Both the position numbers and the translations under genes were made by a program. A stretch of 64,000 nt of DNA from Rhodothermales bacterium (lineage in GTDB: Bacteria > Bacteroidota > Rhodothermia > Rhodothermales > JANQRZ01): positions 1 through 64,000 of the forward strand of contig JBDUXZ010000040.1 in assembly GCA_039944855.1 (NCBI GenBank). The letters are read 5' to 3'. Under the pieces are notes generated by a model that saw only the letters and a program-made list of their open reading frames with translations, made no database searches and had not been told where the DNA came from. This document shows, in pieces, positions 54,256-62,133 of this stretch. Numbering within the stretch: the first letter of the stretch is position 1; every line of letters begins with the position of its first letter.

Positions 54256-54744
54256 TCACATCCGCCGTGGGGACTCCGCGCCCGCCCCGAGGTCACAGAC
54301 CATCCGGTAGCGCTCGAACGTCGCCCCGCGCCGCTCGACGACTTCGACGGCGTCGAGCCGGAACGCGTGGCGCGCGAAGACTGGGCGGCTGAACGCGCTG
54401 GCCTCGGTGTATAGCCGGGCGATCCCCCGCGCTCCGGCCCGCTCGACCACGGCACACAGCAACGCCGAGCCGATCCCCTGCCGCATCCGATCGGGGCGGA
54501 CGTAGAGCGCCGTCACGTGGCCGTCGTCGGCGAGCCCGGCGAAGCCGGTGATCCCGCTCGCGTCTTCGGCGACGACCGTGTGGGGGTCGAGCACGAAGGA
54601 GCGGAAGCGCGGCTCCTCGGCGAAGGCGGCCCACGCCTCGACCTGCGCCGCATCGTAGTGCGCAGGGCCGACGATGCGGACGGCGGCGGCATAGAGCGCC
54701 GCGAGGTCGGGTACGTCGGCGGCAGTGGCGGCGCGGATCGGCAC
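54256..54744 (-). CDS. GNAT-family N-acetyltransferase
   Basis: The 162-residue GNAT enzyme starts with the typical PIRAATAADVPDLAALY. The acetyl-CoA-binding motif is in VTALYVRPDRMRQGIGSALL (R-x-x-G-x-G/A variant: RQGIGS). A late ARHAFRLDAVEVVERRG block follows. Substrate is not predictable. It starts 4 bp from the carbonic anhydrase stop and is the last gene of the probable SbtA-SbtB-CA operon, though a functional link is not obvious. Confidence 0.88.
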   Translation of the reverse strand: MPIRAATAADVPDLAALYAAAVRIVGPAHYDAAQVEAWAAFAEEPRFRSFVLDPHTVVAEDASGITGFAGLADDGHVTALYVRPDRMRQGIGSALLCAVVERAGARGIARLYTEASAFSRPVFARHAFRLDAVEVVERRGATFERYRMVCDLGAGAESPRRM

Positions 54745-54748
54745 GGGG

Positions 54749-55405
54749 TCAGCCTAGCCCCTCGGTCAACGTCGTGAGCGCGGCGTCGTACTGCTCGGCG
54801 AGGTCGGCGGCACGCCCCACGCTGAAGCCGAGGTCGCGGAGGAGGCCGTCTTCGATCCCGTAGATCCACCCGTGCACGTCCAGCTTCTGCCCCCGCGCCC
54901 ACGCCCCGCGTACGACTGTCGTCCGGCAGACGTTGACGACCTGCTCGACCACGTTGAGCTCGCAGAGCCGCCGCAGCCGGTCGTGCGCGTCGGTGAGGCG
55001 GTCGATCGCGGCGGCGTGTTTGTGCTTCACGTTCTGCACGTGGCGGAGCCAGTTATCGATCAGCCCGAACTCGCGGTCGGTGAGCGCGGCGAGCACGCCG
55101 CCGCAGCCGTAGTGCCCGCACACGATGACGTCCTCGACGCCGAGCACTTCGATGGCGTACTGGAGCACGGAGAGGCAGTTGAGGTCCGTGTGGACGACGA
55201 CGTTCGCGACGTTGCGGTGGACGAACAGCTCGCCCGGCCGGAGCCCGACGATGTCATTGGCCGGGACGCGGCTGTCGGCGCAGCCGATCCAGAGGTAGCG
55301 CGGGGCCTGCTGGCTCGCGAGGTGCTCGAAGAACTCGGGGTCGCGCTCGTGGATGCCGGCCGCCCAGGCCCGGTTGTTCTCGAAGAGGTGGTCCAGCGTG
55401 CGCAT
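54749..55405 (-). CDS. can: Beta-class carbonic anhydrase
   Basis: The 218-residue protein has the same active-site numbering as E. coli Can: Cys42, Asp44 and Arg46 in GCADSRVPAND, then His98 and Cys101 in CGHYGCGG. It catalyses CO2 + H2O to bicarbonate + H+ with one zinc per monomer. It is the third gene of a cluster with the SbtA bicarbonate transporter and its PII-like partner, 120 bp after the latter. It probably converts imported bicarbonate to CO2 for carboxylases, or the reverse. Confidence 0.95.
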   Translation of the reverse strand: MRTLDHLFENNRAWAAGIHERDPEFFEHLASQQAPRYLWIGCADSRVPANDIVGLRPGELFVHRNVANVVVHTDLNCLSVLQYAIEVLGVEDVIVCGHYGCGGVLAALTDREFGLIDNWLRHVQNVKHKHAAAIDRLTDAHDRLRRLCELNVVEQVVNVCRTTVVRGAWARGQKLDVHGWIYGIEDGLLRDLGFSVGRAADLAEQYDAALTTLTEGLG

Positions 55406-55417
55406 CGGTCGGAGGGG

Positions 55418-55455
55418 CTAGAGCGTGTGGGAGTTTAGATGTGTGGGATTTGGGA
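55418..55455. repeat. TGTGGGA-rich intergenic repeat
   Basis: AGAGCGTGTGGGAGTTTAGA followed by TGTGTGGGATT lies in the gap between the SbtB-like and carbonic anhydrase genes. It resembles the TG/GGA-rich stretches at 18334-18391 and 18929-18959. Confidence 0.45.
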
Positions 55456-55525
55456 CGCGGAGGGGCGAATCCGAGCAGGGGAGTACCTCGTCCCGTCCCC
55501 ACCTCCCTCCCCATACCACAGGGCC

Positions 55526-55828
55526 CTACATGTACTTCTCGCCGCGGACGACCTCGACGGCCTGCACCCACACGATCACGGCGTGGTGCTCGAAGTACTG
55601 CTCGGCGACGTGCTCCACGATGCGGTCGGCGACGTCGGGCGCGACGATGGCCTCGACACGGACGTTCCGCCCCTCCCAATCGCTGGCGCGGACGCCGCGC
55701 GAGCCCTCCCCCGTCGCGTCGGTGAGGGTGAAGCCGCGCGCGCCGAGCGCGGCGAGCTCTTTCAGCAGCCGGTCCCGCAGGAGCCGCTCGGCGACGACGG
55801 TGACAAGCTTCATCGGTACGGTAGCCAT
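55526..55828 (-). CDS. sbtB: SbtB-like PII signalling protein
   Basis: The 100-residue PII-like ferredoxin-fold protein has a beta-alpha-beta start MKLVTVVAERLLRDRLLKEL and GARGFTLTDATGEGSRGVRA before the T-loop. A second strand (NVRVEAIVAPDVADRIVEHV) is followed by a short end (VIVWVQAVEVVRGEKYM). It lies 36 bp after sbtA on the same strand. Cyanobacterial SbtB binds adenine nucleotides including cAMP and gates SbtA. The C-terminal Cys-containing loop of many cyanobacterial SbtB proteins (CGPxGC) is absent. The start may be the ATG at 55828 or five codons later. Confidence 0.85.
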   Translation of the reverse strand: MATVPMKLVTVVAERLLRDRLLKELAALGARGFTLTDATGEGSRGVRASDWEGRNVRVEAIVAPDVADRIVEHVAEQYFEHHAVIVWVQAVEVVRGEKYM

Positions 55829-55864
55829 GAGCGGAGGGGATGCGTGATCGGAGGGGAACGAAGC

Positions 55865-56827
55865 TTACGCCAGCCACTCGGCCAGGGCGAAGTAGAGCGG
55901 GATGCCGAGCGTGAGGTTGAACGGGAACGTGATGCCGAGGGCGGCGGTGAGGTAGAACGTCGGGTTCGCCTCGGGGAGCGCGATGCGGACGGCGGCGGGC
56001 GCGGCGATGTAGCTCGCGCTCGACACCATCGCCCCGAGCACGGCGGCGCCGCCGACGGAGAGCCCGGCCCAGCCCCCGGCCCACACCCCGAGCGCGCCGT
56101 GGAGGATCGGCACGACGACGCCGAAGCCGACGAGGAAGAGCCCGACCTCCTTGAGATCGCGGAGCCGCCGCGCCGTGACGAGCCCCATTTCGAGGAGGAA
56201 CAGCGTCAGCGCCCCTTTGAACCCGCCGACGAAGAACGGAGCCACGCCTTCCATCCCCTCGCGCCCCGCCGCCAGCCCGATGAGCAGGCCGCCGACGAGG
56301 AGGATCACGCTCCGCCCCGTCGTCACCTCGTGCAGCGCCGCCTGCCACGAGCCCGCCCGCTTCGAGCGCGTGTACGCGATCATGAGGGCGACGACGATCG
56401 CCGGGACTTCGAGGATCGCCACGAGCGCCGGCATGAACCCCTCAGCCTCGTACCCGGCGAGCGTTCCGAACGCGATCGCGACGATGAACGTGACGGCGGA
56501 GACGCTGCCGTAGTGGGCCGCGAGCGCGGCGCTGTTGACGCGGTCGAGCCGGCCGAGGCGGCGGAGCACGTTGTACGCCGTGATGGGCGTGAGCACGCCG
56601 AGCACGAGTGTCACGAGGGCGGGTCCGGCGAACTCCGCGAGCGGCGTCACGCTCAGCTCGACGCCGCCTTTGAGCCCGATCGCGAGGAGGAGGTAGATCG
56701 AGAGCGCGTCGTAGAGCGGGCGGGGGAACTCGAGGTCGCTCTTGACGAGCGACGCGACGATGCCCAGCACGAACGCGAGGATGATCGGCGAAAGGAGATT
56801 CGCGAGGATGATGTCGAGCGAGGGCAT
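55865..56827 (-). CDS. sbtA: SbtA sodium-dependent bicarbonate transporter
   Basis: The 320-residue protein has about ten transmembrane helices. The SbtA family pattern is clear: NLLSPIILAFVLGIVASLVKSDLEFP, YLLLAIGLKGGVELS, AAHYGSVSAVTFIVA, and the repeat-related GAMVSSASYIAAPAAVRIALPEANP near the C-terminus. The cytoplasmic loop between the two halves is short. It imports bicarbonate with Na+. It is first in the sbtA-sbtB-carbonic anhydrase-GNAT cluster. In a non-photosynthetic genome the likely role is supplying bicarbonate for carboxylation or pH control; this is inference. Confidence 0.92.
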   Translation of the reverse strand: MPSLDIILANLLSPIILAFVLGIVASLVKSDLEFPRPLYDALSIYLLLAIGLKGGVELSVTPLAEFAGPALVTLVLGVLTPITAYNVLRRLGRLDRVNSAALAAHYGSVSAVTFIVAIAFGTLAGYEAEGFMPALVAILEVPAIVVALMIAYTRSKRAGSWQAALHEVTTGRSVILLVGGLLIGLAAGREGMEGVAPFFVGGFKGALTLFLLEMGLVTARRLRDLKEVGLFLVGFGVVVPILHGALGVWAGGWAGLSVGGAAVLGAMVSSASYIAAPAAVRIALPEANPTFYLTAALGITFPFNLTLGIPLYFALAEWLA

Positions 56828-56986
56828 GCGGAGCCGGGAGACGAGAGGGCCCCTAAGCTACGGTGCCGCCCGCGACCGGCGCGCCTCGAACCCGGGCTCC
56901 CCCGTGACGAGGCACCGCGCCGGGAGCTATGTTCTGTCCCGCCGCGCCGCGTGCGTCCCGACGCTCCCCTCCTCCACCCCCTTTTC

Positions 56987-59065
56987 ATGGCTGACCTCCC
57001 CACCTTCGACCGCGAACTGAGCTGGCTGGCCTTCAACGGCCGCGTGCTCCAAGAGGCCGCCGACCCCCGCGTCCCGCTCGCCGAGCGGCTCGGCTTCCTC
57101 GCCATCTTCTCGTCCAACCTCGACGAGTTCTTCCGCGTCCGCGTGGCCGCGCTTCGGGCGCTCCTCCGGCTGAAGAAGAAGCACAAGAAGGGGCTCGACG
57201 TCAGCCCGGCCAAGCTCCTCCACGAGATCCACGCCATCGTCGCCGCGCAGCAGGAGGCGTTCGGGGAGACGTTCCGCGCCCTCCTCCCCTCGCTCGAAGA
57301 GCACGGCATCGCGCTCCGCGACGAGCGCCGCCTCACGGATGAGCAGCGCGCCTATCTCCTCGACTACTTCGCCCGCGCCGTCCGGCCTCAGCTTCGCCCG
57401 ATCCTCCTCGGCGACGCCGTCCCCTTCCTCGAAAACGGCCGGCTCTACCTCGCCGCCGAGCTGTGGCCCCGCGACCTCAGCCTCCGCACCGTCACCCCCG
57501 ATGTCGCCCTCGTCGAGGTCCCGTCCGGCCTCGACCGCTTCGTGGAGGTCCCGGACACCGACCCCCGCGTCGTCCTCTTCCTCGACGACGTGATCCGCCT
57601 CGGGCTGCCCGGCCTCTTCCCGGCCTACGACGTCGGCGAGGCGTTCGCGGTCAAGCTCACGCGCGACGCCGACCTCAACGTCGAGGACGAGTTCAGCGGC
57701 GACCTCGTCGCCAAGATCCGCAAGGCGCTCGACCGCCGCGACCTCGGCCCGCCGAGCCGGTTCCTCTACGACCCGCGCATGCCCTACGGCCTCCTCACCG
57801 CGCTCAAGGACCGGCTCGGGCTGGAGGACGAGGACCTCGTCGGCGGCGGGCGCTACCACAACTTCGGCGACCTGTGGGACTTCCCGCGCCCCGCCGACCC
57901 CGCCGCCTCGTTCCCACCCCTGCCTCCCCTCCCGCACCCCGAGTTGGAAACCGCGCCGAGCCTGCTCGCGGCTGTGGCCGAGCGCGACCGGATGCTCCAC
58001 CTCCCGTACCAGCGCTACGACTACGTCGTCCGCCTGCTCGAAGAGGCCGCCGAGGCCGAGGATGTCGAGGAGCTGTGGATGTCGCTCTACCGCGTCGCCA
58101 CCGACTCGGCGCTCGCGCGGGCGCTCATCGCGGCGGCCGAGCGCGGCAAGCGCGTGACGGCGTTCGTCGAGGTCAAGGCCCGGTTCGATGAGGAGAACAA
58201 CCTCGACTGGGCGGAGCGGATGGAGGCGGCCGGCGTCCGCGTGCTCTACAGCATGCCGGGGGTGAAGGTCCACGCCAAGCTCGCCCTCATCGGACAGCGC
58301 ACCGGCAAGAAAAAGAGCGATGCCCTCCGCTACACGGGCCTGTTCTCGACGGGCAACTTCAACGAGAAGACCGCCCGCGTCTACGCCGACCACGTCCTCT
58401 TCACCGCCGACCCGCGCCTGACCGACGAGGCCCGCCGCGTCTTCGCCTTCCTCGCCGGCGAGGACGACGCGCCCACGTTCGAGCACCTCCTCGTCGCCCC
58501 GTTCACCCTCCACAAAGGCGTCACGAAGCGGATCAAGCGCGAGGTCAAGCACGCCGCCGCAGGCCGTTCGGCTCGCATGACACTCAAGATGAACGCGCTC
58601 GAAGAGGACGCCGTCATCGCCCGGCTCTACGAGGCGAGCGCGGCCGGCGTCGACGTCCGCCTCATCGTCCGCGGCTTCTGCCGACTGACGCCCGGCGTGC
58701 CCGGCCTCAGCGAGCGCATCGAGGCGCGAAGCATCGTCGACCGCTTCCTCGAACACGCCCGCGTCTACCGCTTCGACAACGACGGCGACGAGGAGCTCTT
58801 CCTCGCCTCGGCCGACTGGATGCACCGCAACTTCCACCGCCGCGTCGAGGTCGCCTTCCCGATCTACGACGACGCCCTCCGCGCCGAGATCGAGCACGTC
58901 CTCGCCCTCCAGCTCGCCGACGACACGAAGGCGCGCGTGCTCGACGCCGAGCAGCGGAACGACTACTACCGCCCGGCCCAGCGCACCGGCGTCCGCGCCC
59001 AGACCGACACCTACGCGTGGCTCCAAGCGCGCGTCATCGAACCCGCCGACGCAGCGCCAGGCTGA
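56987..59065 (+). CDS. ppk1: Polyphosphate kinase 1
   Basis: The 692-residue protein starts at the ATG at 56987 (MADLPTFDRELSWLAFNGRV), matching the conserved PPK1 N-terminus. The long in-frame extension upstream is non-coding. The phospholipase-D-like C domains show the active His in VKVHAKLALIG and the second His in RFLEHARVY, with SADWMHRNFHRRVEVAFPI. It makes polyphosphate reversibly from ATP. The region 58881-59044, coding the C-terminus, is repeated downstream at 59698-59861 after a toxin-antitoxin pair. It diverges from sbtA. Confidence 0.95.
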   Translation: MADLPTFDRELSWLAFNGRVLQEAADPRVPLAERLGFLAIFSSNLDEFFRVRVAALRALLRLKKKHKKGLDVSPAKLLHEIHAIVAAQQEAFGETFRALLPSLEEHGIALRDERRLTDEQRAYLLDYFARAVRPQLRPILLGDAVPFLENGRLYLAAELWPRDLSLRTVTPDVALVEVPSGLDRFVEVPDTDPRVVLFLDDVIRLGLPGLFPAYDVGEAFAVKLTRDADLNVEDEFSGDLVAKIRKALDRRDLGPPSRFLYDPRMPYGLLTALKDRLGLEDEDLVGGGRYHNFGDLWDFPRPADPAASFPPLPPLPHPELETAPSLLAAVAERDRMLHLPYQRYDYVVRLLEEAAEAEDVEELWMSLYRVATDSALARALIAAAERGKRVTAFVEVKARFDEENNLDWAERMEAAGVRVLYSMPGVKVHAKLALIGQRTGKKKSDALRYTGLFSTGNFNEKTARVYADHVLFTADPRLTDEARRVFAFLAGEDDAPTFEHLLVAPFTLHKGVTKRIKREVKHAAAGRSARMTLKMNALEEDAVIARLYEASAAGVDVRLIVRGFCRLTPGVPGLSERIEARSIVDRFLEHARVYRFDNDGDEELFLASADWMHRNFHRRVEVAFPIYDDALRAEIEHVLALQLADDTKARVLDAEQRNDYYRPAQRTGVRAQTDTYAWLQARVIEPADAAPG
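58881..59044 (+). repeat. Direct repeat A (3' end of ppk1)
   Basis: This 164-bp segment encodes the PPK1 C-terminus. An equally long copy lies at 59698-59861 with four mismatches, all in the first third. The last 100 or so bases are identical. The two copies enclose the DUF433/DUF5615 pair. Confidence 0.9.
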
Positions 59066-59081
59066 CGGCGCGCTTGCGATC

Positions 59082-59411
59082 TCAGCCCCGTCCCTTCACG
59101 CGAGTGACGACGCCCGGAGCCACCGCATCGAGCACGGCCTTCAGCTTCGGCACTAACGGAGCCAGATCCTCGGCGCGGTTGCTCCGCGCTTCGAGCAACA
59201 CGATCCCGACGGCGTACCGGCTCAGGTTCTGCTGATGCGGGATGCCCCGATCCGTCGTGATGAAGACGTCGAACGACGCTGCCGCCACCGAGAGCAGGTC
59301 GCCGTTCCTCCGACCGCTCCATCCCTCCTGCTGCACCGTCCGCGCCTCGATCTCCGGGGCGAGCAGCCGGACGAGCGTCTTCGGCATGTTCTCGTCGAGC
59401 AGCGCTCTCAC
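59082..59411 (-). CDS. DUF5615 PIN-like toxin
   Basis: The 109-residue protein starts at a GTG (59411), overlapping the DUF433 stop by 4 bp. It begins RALLDENMPKTLVRLL, with acidic residues (Asp, Glu) as in PIN-like nucleases. It continues SFDVFITTDRGIPHQQNLSRY, a DUF5615 signature with the second acidic site. Members are predicted ribonuclease toxins of type II toxin-antitoxin pairs, usually next to DUF433 as here. Activity is inferred from family and context. Confidence 0.85.
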   Translation of the reverse strand: MRALLDENMPKTLVRLLAPEIEARTVQQEGWSGRRNGDLLSVAAASFDVFITTDRGIPHQQNLSRYAVGIVLLEARSNRAEDLAPLVPKLKAVLDAVAPGVVTRVKGRG

Positions 59412-59620
59412 GCCGCTGTCTCCGCTGCGTGCAGCGTCATCTCGAGGTAGGCCACGACTTGCTCCCGGCGTACGCTGGGGAAGTCGTCGAGGAACGTGTC
59501 GAGGGAGTCGCCCGCCGCGAGGTGCTGGATGAGGATCTCGATGGGGACGCGGGTGCCGGCGAAGACGAGCGCGCCGTTCATCACGTCCGGGTCGCGCGAG
59601 ACGATCTGGTTCCGTTCCAT
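59408..59620 (-). CDS. DUF433 antitoxin-like protein
   Basis: The 70-residue protein starts at the ATG at 59620 (MERNQIVSRDPDVMNGAL). VFAGTRVPIEILIQHLAAGDSLDTFL and VVAYLEMTL are the DUF433 helix-turn-helix-like pattern. The antitoxin precedes the toxin, as in typical pairs. It probably neutralises DUF5615 and represses the operon. The pair is carried on the strand opposite to ppk1. Confidence 0.87.
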   Translation of the reverse strand: MERNQIVSRDPDVMNGALVFAGTRVPIEILIQHLAAGDSLDTFLDDFPSVRREQVVAYLEMTLHAAETAA

Positions 59621-59687
59621 AGCATTCGGCCTCGTAGAGTCGGGGGAGCAGGGTGAACGCGATCGCCTCTCGTCCGATCCCATCCCG

Positions 59688-59882
59688 ATGGAGCTTCGCG
59701 CCGAGATCGACCACGTCCTCGCCCTCCATCTCGCCGACGACACGAAGGCGCGCATGCTCAACGCCGAGCAGCGGAACGACTACTACCGCCCGGCCCAGCG
59801 CACCGGCGTCCGCGCCCAGACCGACACCTACGCGTGGCTCCAAGCGCGCGTCATCGAACCCACTGACGGCGCGGTGGGCTGA
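59688..59882 (+). pseudogene. Second copy of the PPK1 C-terminus (fragment)
   Basis: The 64-codon frame from the ATG at 59688 encodes ELRAEIDHVLALHLADDTKA and so on, ending ARVIEPTDGAVG. It aligns end to end with the last 63 residues of PPK1 (ALRAEIEHVLALQLADDTKA...). It cannot be an active kinase, since all catalytic segments are missing. It begins inside sequence unrelated to ppk1. It is best read as the displaced original end of ppk1, or a partial duplication, left by acquisition of the toxin-antitoxin module. Confidence 0.8.
59698..59861 (+). repeat. Direct repeat B (copy of ppk1 3' end)
   Basis: 164 bp, 817 bp downstream of repeat A and in the same orientation; see 58881-59044. Confidence 0.9.
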
Positions 59883-59883
59883 C

Positions 59884-60675
59884 TCAGGACCGAGTGCGGC
59901 GCGGCGCCGAAACCGGTGCCGCGGCGGCGGGCTCCTCCAGCGCGTCGAGGTCGAGCGCAGAGACGGGCGCATCGAGTGGGACGGCGGGCGCGGGCGCCTC
60001 GCCCTGCCGCTCGACCGTGCGGGCGATGATCGCTTCCATCTGCCGCTCGCGCTCCTCCACCCAGCGCGGGAGTTGGAAAGCCGTGCGCCCGATGCCCCCC
60101 AGCCCGAAAGCCACGAACAGGGCCATGATGATCATCATCTTGGGCTCCGCCCCCGGGTTCGCCGCGAAGAGCGCGAGGAACACCAGCCCCATCGCGAGAG
60201 AAGCGAAGCCAAGCGTGAGCGACTGTTGCGCGCTGCCTTTGCACGTGCTGATCCGCAGGCGGTGCCCGGACGCCGTCGGCTCGACGAGCGCGTGGAGGTT
60301 GCCATTCCGCCACTCCCGGAGCGACCCGTCGCGGCGCATCGTTCCCGTCGCCCGAAACGTCTCGCGCAGGTCGACGACGAGCCGGTCCCACGCCGCGTCT
60401 GTGAGCGGCCCGGGCAGCTCGACGGTGCGCGTGGCGCTGATCGGCAGCCCGAGGTACCGCGCGGGCGGCGGGGGCGGGCCGGAGCGGTCCATCGAGGCGG
60501 CAGCGCGGGCGACGAACTCCGGCGTGATCCCGGCCTCGCGCCCGATCTGCTGGAGTTCGGCGAGCGTCAGCCCGTCGCCGTGCCCGAGGCCTCGGTGTGC
60601 GGCCTCCTGCGCCTGCGCCGCCTGCTCGAAGATCGCCGCGATCTCCTCCTCACTGTATCGTCGTTCATCGCTCAT
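59884..60675 (-). CDS. Two-helix membrane protein of unknown function
   Basis: The 263-residue protein begins with a charged helical segment (RRYSEEEIAAIFEQAAQAQE), then GLTLAELQQIGREAGITPEF, an N-terminal pattern seen in uncharacterised proteins of several phyla. A mixed middle domain and two adjacent transmembrane helices (SLTLGFASLAMGLVFLALFA, MMIIMALFVAFGLGGIG) follow. A Pro/Ala-rich tail ends the protein. No enzyme motif is seen. Its stop lies 2 bp from the stop of the ppk fragment on the other strand. Confidence 0.7.
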   Translation of the reverse strand: MSDERRYSEEEIAAIFEQAAQAQEAAHRGLGHGDGLTLAELQQIGREAGITPEFVARAAASMDRSGPPPPPARYLGLPISATRTVELPGPLTDAAWDRLVVDLRETFRATGTMRRDGSLREWRNGNLHALVEPTASGHRLRISTCKGSAQQSLTLGFASLAMGLVFLALFAANPGAEPKMMIIMALFVAFGLGGIGRTAFQLPRWVEERERQMEAIIARTVERQGEAPAPAVPLDAPVSALDLDALEEPAAAAPVSAPRRTRS

Positions 60676-60871
60676 TTCGCTCTGGGTGCATTATGGAAGT
60701 GCCTTCGCCGAGGCTGGGCCAGCGAGACGGGCAAGCGATTTCGCTGACGGAAGAACAAGTTGGTGGCTCACTTGCGAAACGCGGCGAGCCGATAGAACGA
60801 GGCTGGCAAGATCAGTGACTAGGTGCGGACGAGGCAAGGCAGTCGAGCATTTCGTCGGTGTGCACCACGGG

Positions 60872-61315
60872 TTATGCATCCACAAACACGTACGTCCACA
60901 GCGCCTCGATAGCTTGGCAGCCTCGTAGCAGGACAACGCCCCGCGCCCCCCAGCCGTCGGAGTCAACTGAGTCGAAGAGGTAGAAGCGGCCCCCGAGCTC
61001 CTGCAAGGCAAGGAGGTGCTGCCAGTGCCGCCCTGAGAACTCCCACTTGGCGCTATCAGCCTGTAGAGCCGCCATGTCCCGAACCCGGAACTCGTCGTAC
61101 ACGAATGACTCCGCCTGCGCCCGAGTCAGGCTCTGCCTCAAGTAACGCACTTCGGGAGGTGAGTCAGGGTTGAGCGCGTGAGGCCCACTTTCGTGCTCCG
61201 CAACACTGAGGCTCGGGCACCCGCTCGCGTTGAGGAAAGAGAGGCATCCGCCGAGAGAGAGCGCCATGAAGGCTATGACCAAAACGAGCGCTCTTCGGGA
61301 AGGATGAATAACCAT
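60872..61315 (-). CDS. Small predicted lipoprotein, atypical codon use
   Basis: The 147-residue protein has a lipoprotein signal (VLVIAFMALSLGGCLSF, Cys about 24). The mature part has no recognised family (SLTRAQAESFVYDEFRVRD, WEFSGRHWQHLLALQELGG). Like the lipoprotein at 18435 and the barrel at 38663, it is less GC-rich than the core genes around it. It is transcribed alone, with a strong hairpin (61330-61370) just upstream on the minus strand. Confidence 0.65.
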   Translation of the reverse strand: MVIHPSRRALVLVIAFMALSLGGCLSFLNASGCPSLSVAEHESGPHALNPDSPPEVRYLRQSLTRAQAESFVYDEFRVRDMAALQADSAKWEFSGRHWQHLLALQELGGRFYLFDSVDSDGWGARGVVLLRGCQAIEALWTYVFVDA

Positions 61316-61329
61316 TAATTAGGCAGAAC

Positions 61330-61380
61330 GGGTCGGCATAACATACCGTACGCGCATGTTATGCCGACCCTTTCCTGTTT
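61330..61380. terminator. Strong hairpin terminator after transaldolase
   Basis: A perfect 15-bp stem (61330-61344 with 61356-61370) and an 11-nt loop lie 40 bp beyond the stop of the minus-strand transaldolase gene. A T-rich run (TTTCCTGTTTT) follows on the plus strand only. It may insulate the lipoprotein gene that starts at 61315. Confidence 0.75.
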
Positions 61381-61409
61381 TCGTGCAGCGAATCAGGCAA
61401 GCGCTGTCC

Positions 61410-62060
61410 CTACCCGTTCTGCAGGTCTTCCCAGTCCGACAAGAACTTGGCGAGGCCACTGTCGGTGAGCGGGTGCTTGATCAGCTTCTTGATCACGTCG
61501 AGCGGCATCGTCGCCACGTCGGCCCCGTACTCGGCGCACTCGACGACGTGCATCGGGTGGCGGATCGACGCCGCGAGCACCTCGGTTGCGTAGCCATACA
61601 TCCGGTACATGTCCACGATCTGCCCGATCAGCTGCATCCCGTTCGTCGAGATGTCGTCGAGGCGGCCGATGAACGGGCTGATGTACGTCGCGCCAGCCTT
61701 CGCCGCGACGAGGGCCTGCGTCGGCGAGAAGCAGAGCGTGCAGTTGGTCTTGATGCCCTCCTTCGTGAACGTCTTGATCGCCTTGATCCCATCGAGGATC
61801 AGCGGCACCTTCACGACCACGTTGGGGGCGATCTTCGCCACCTCCCGGCCCTCCGACAGAATCCCATCGTAGTCCGTCGCCGTGACCTCGGCCGAGACCG
61901 GCCCATCGACGATGTCGCAGATCTTGGCGATGTGGCCGTGGAAGTCCTGCACGCCCACCTTCTTCATGAGCGACGGGTTCGTGGTGACGCCGTCGAGGAC
62001 GCCCATGTCGGCGGCCTCTTGGATTTCGTCGAGGACGGCGGTATCGATGAAGAACTTCAT
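61410..62060 (-). CDS. tal: Transaldolase (TalC/fructose-6-phosphate aldolase type)
   Basis: The 216-residue protein belongs to the short FSA/TalC subgroup. It shows MKFFIDTA at the start, GVTTNPSL, the Schiff-base Lys84 in [29 protein letters not shown] and [10 protein letters not shown]. It transfers dihydroxyacetone units in the non-oxidative pentose phosphate pathway; members can also act as fructose-6-phosphate aldolases. Short length plus TNCTLCFS fits the transaldolase-active members found in many bacteria. It is transcribed alone. Confidence 0.94.
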   Translation of the reverse strand: MKFFIDTAVLDEIQEAADMGVLDGVTTNPSLMKKVGVQDFHGHIAKICDIVDGPVSAEVTATDYDGILSEGREVAKIAPNVVVKVPLILDGIKAIKTFTKEGIKTNCTLCFSPTQALVAAKAGATYISPFIGRLDDISTNGMQLIGQIVDMYRMYGYATEVLAASIRHPMHVVECAEYGADVATMPLDVIKKLIKHPLTDSGLAKFLSDWEDLQNG

Positions 62061-62133
62061 AGCAGGGAGGGCTTAGGTGAAAGGCAGAAGTCGCTTGGTC
62101 GAAATATAGGTGTTAGCAACGAAGCGCGAAGGG

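Noticed and set aside
59884-60675. Treating the membrane protein as part of the toxin-antitoxin insertion
   Set aside because: It lies outside both direct repeats, has typical host composition and ends independently next to the ppk fragment.
60692-60818. Short plus-strand frame (about 41 codons) upstream of the two-helix membrane protein
   Set aside because: The composition is plausible for a protein remnant, but there is no recognisable motif, no ribosome-binding site and nothing to pair it with.
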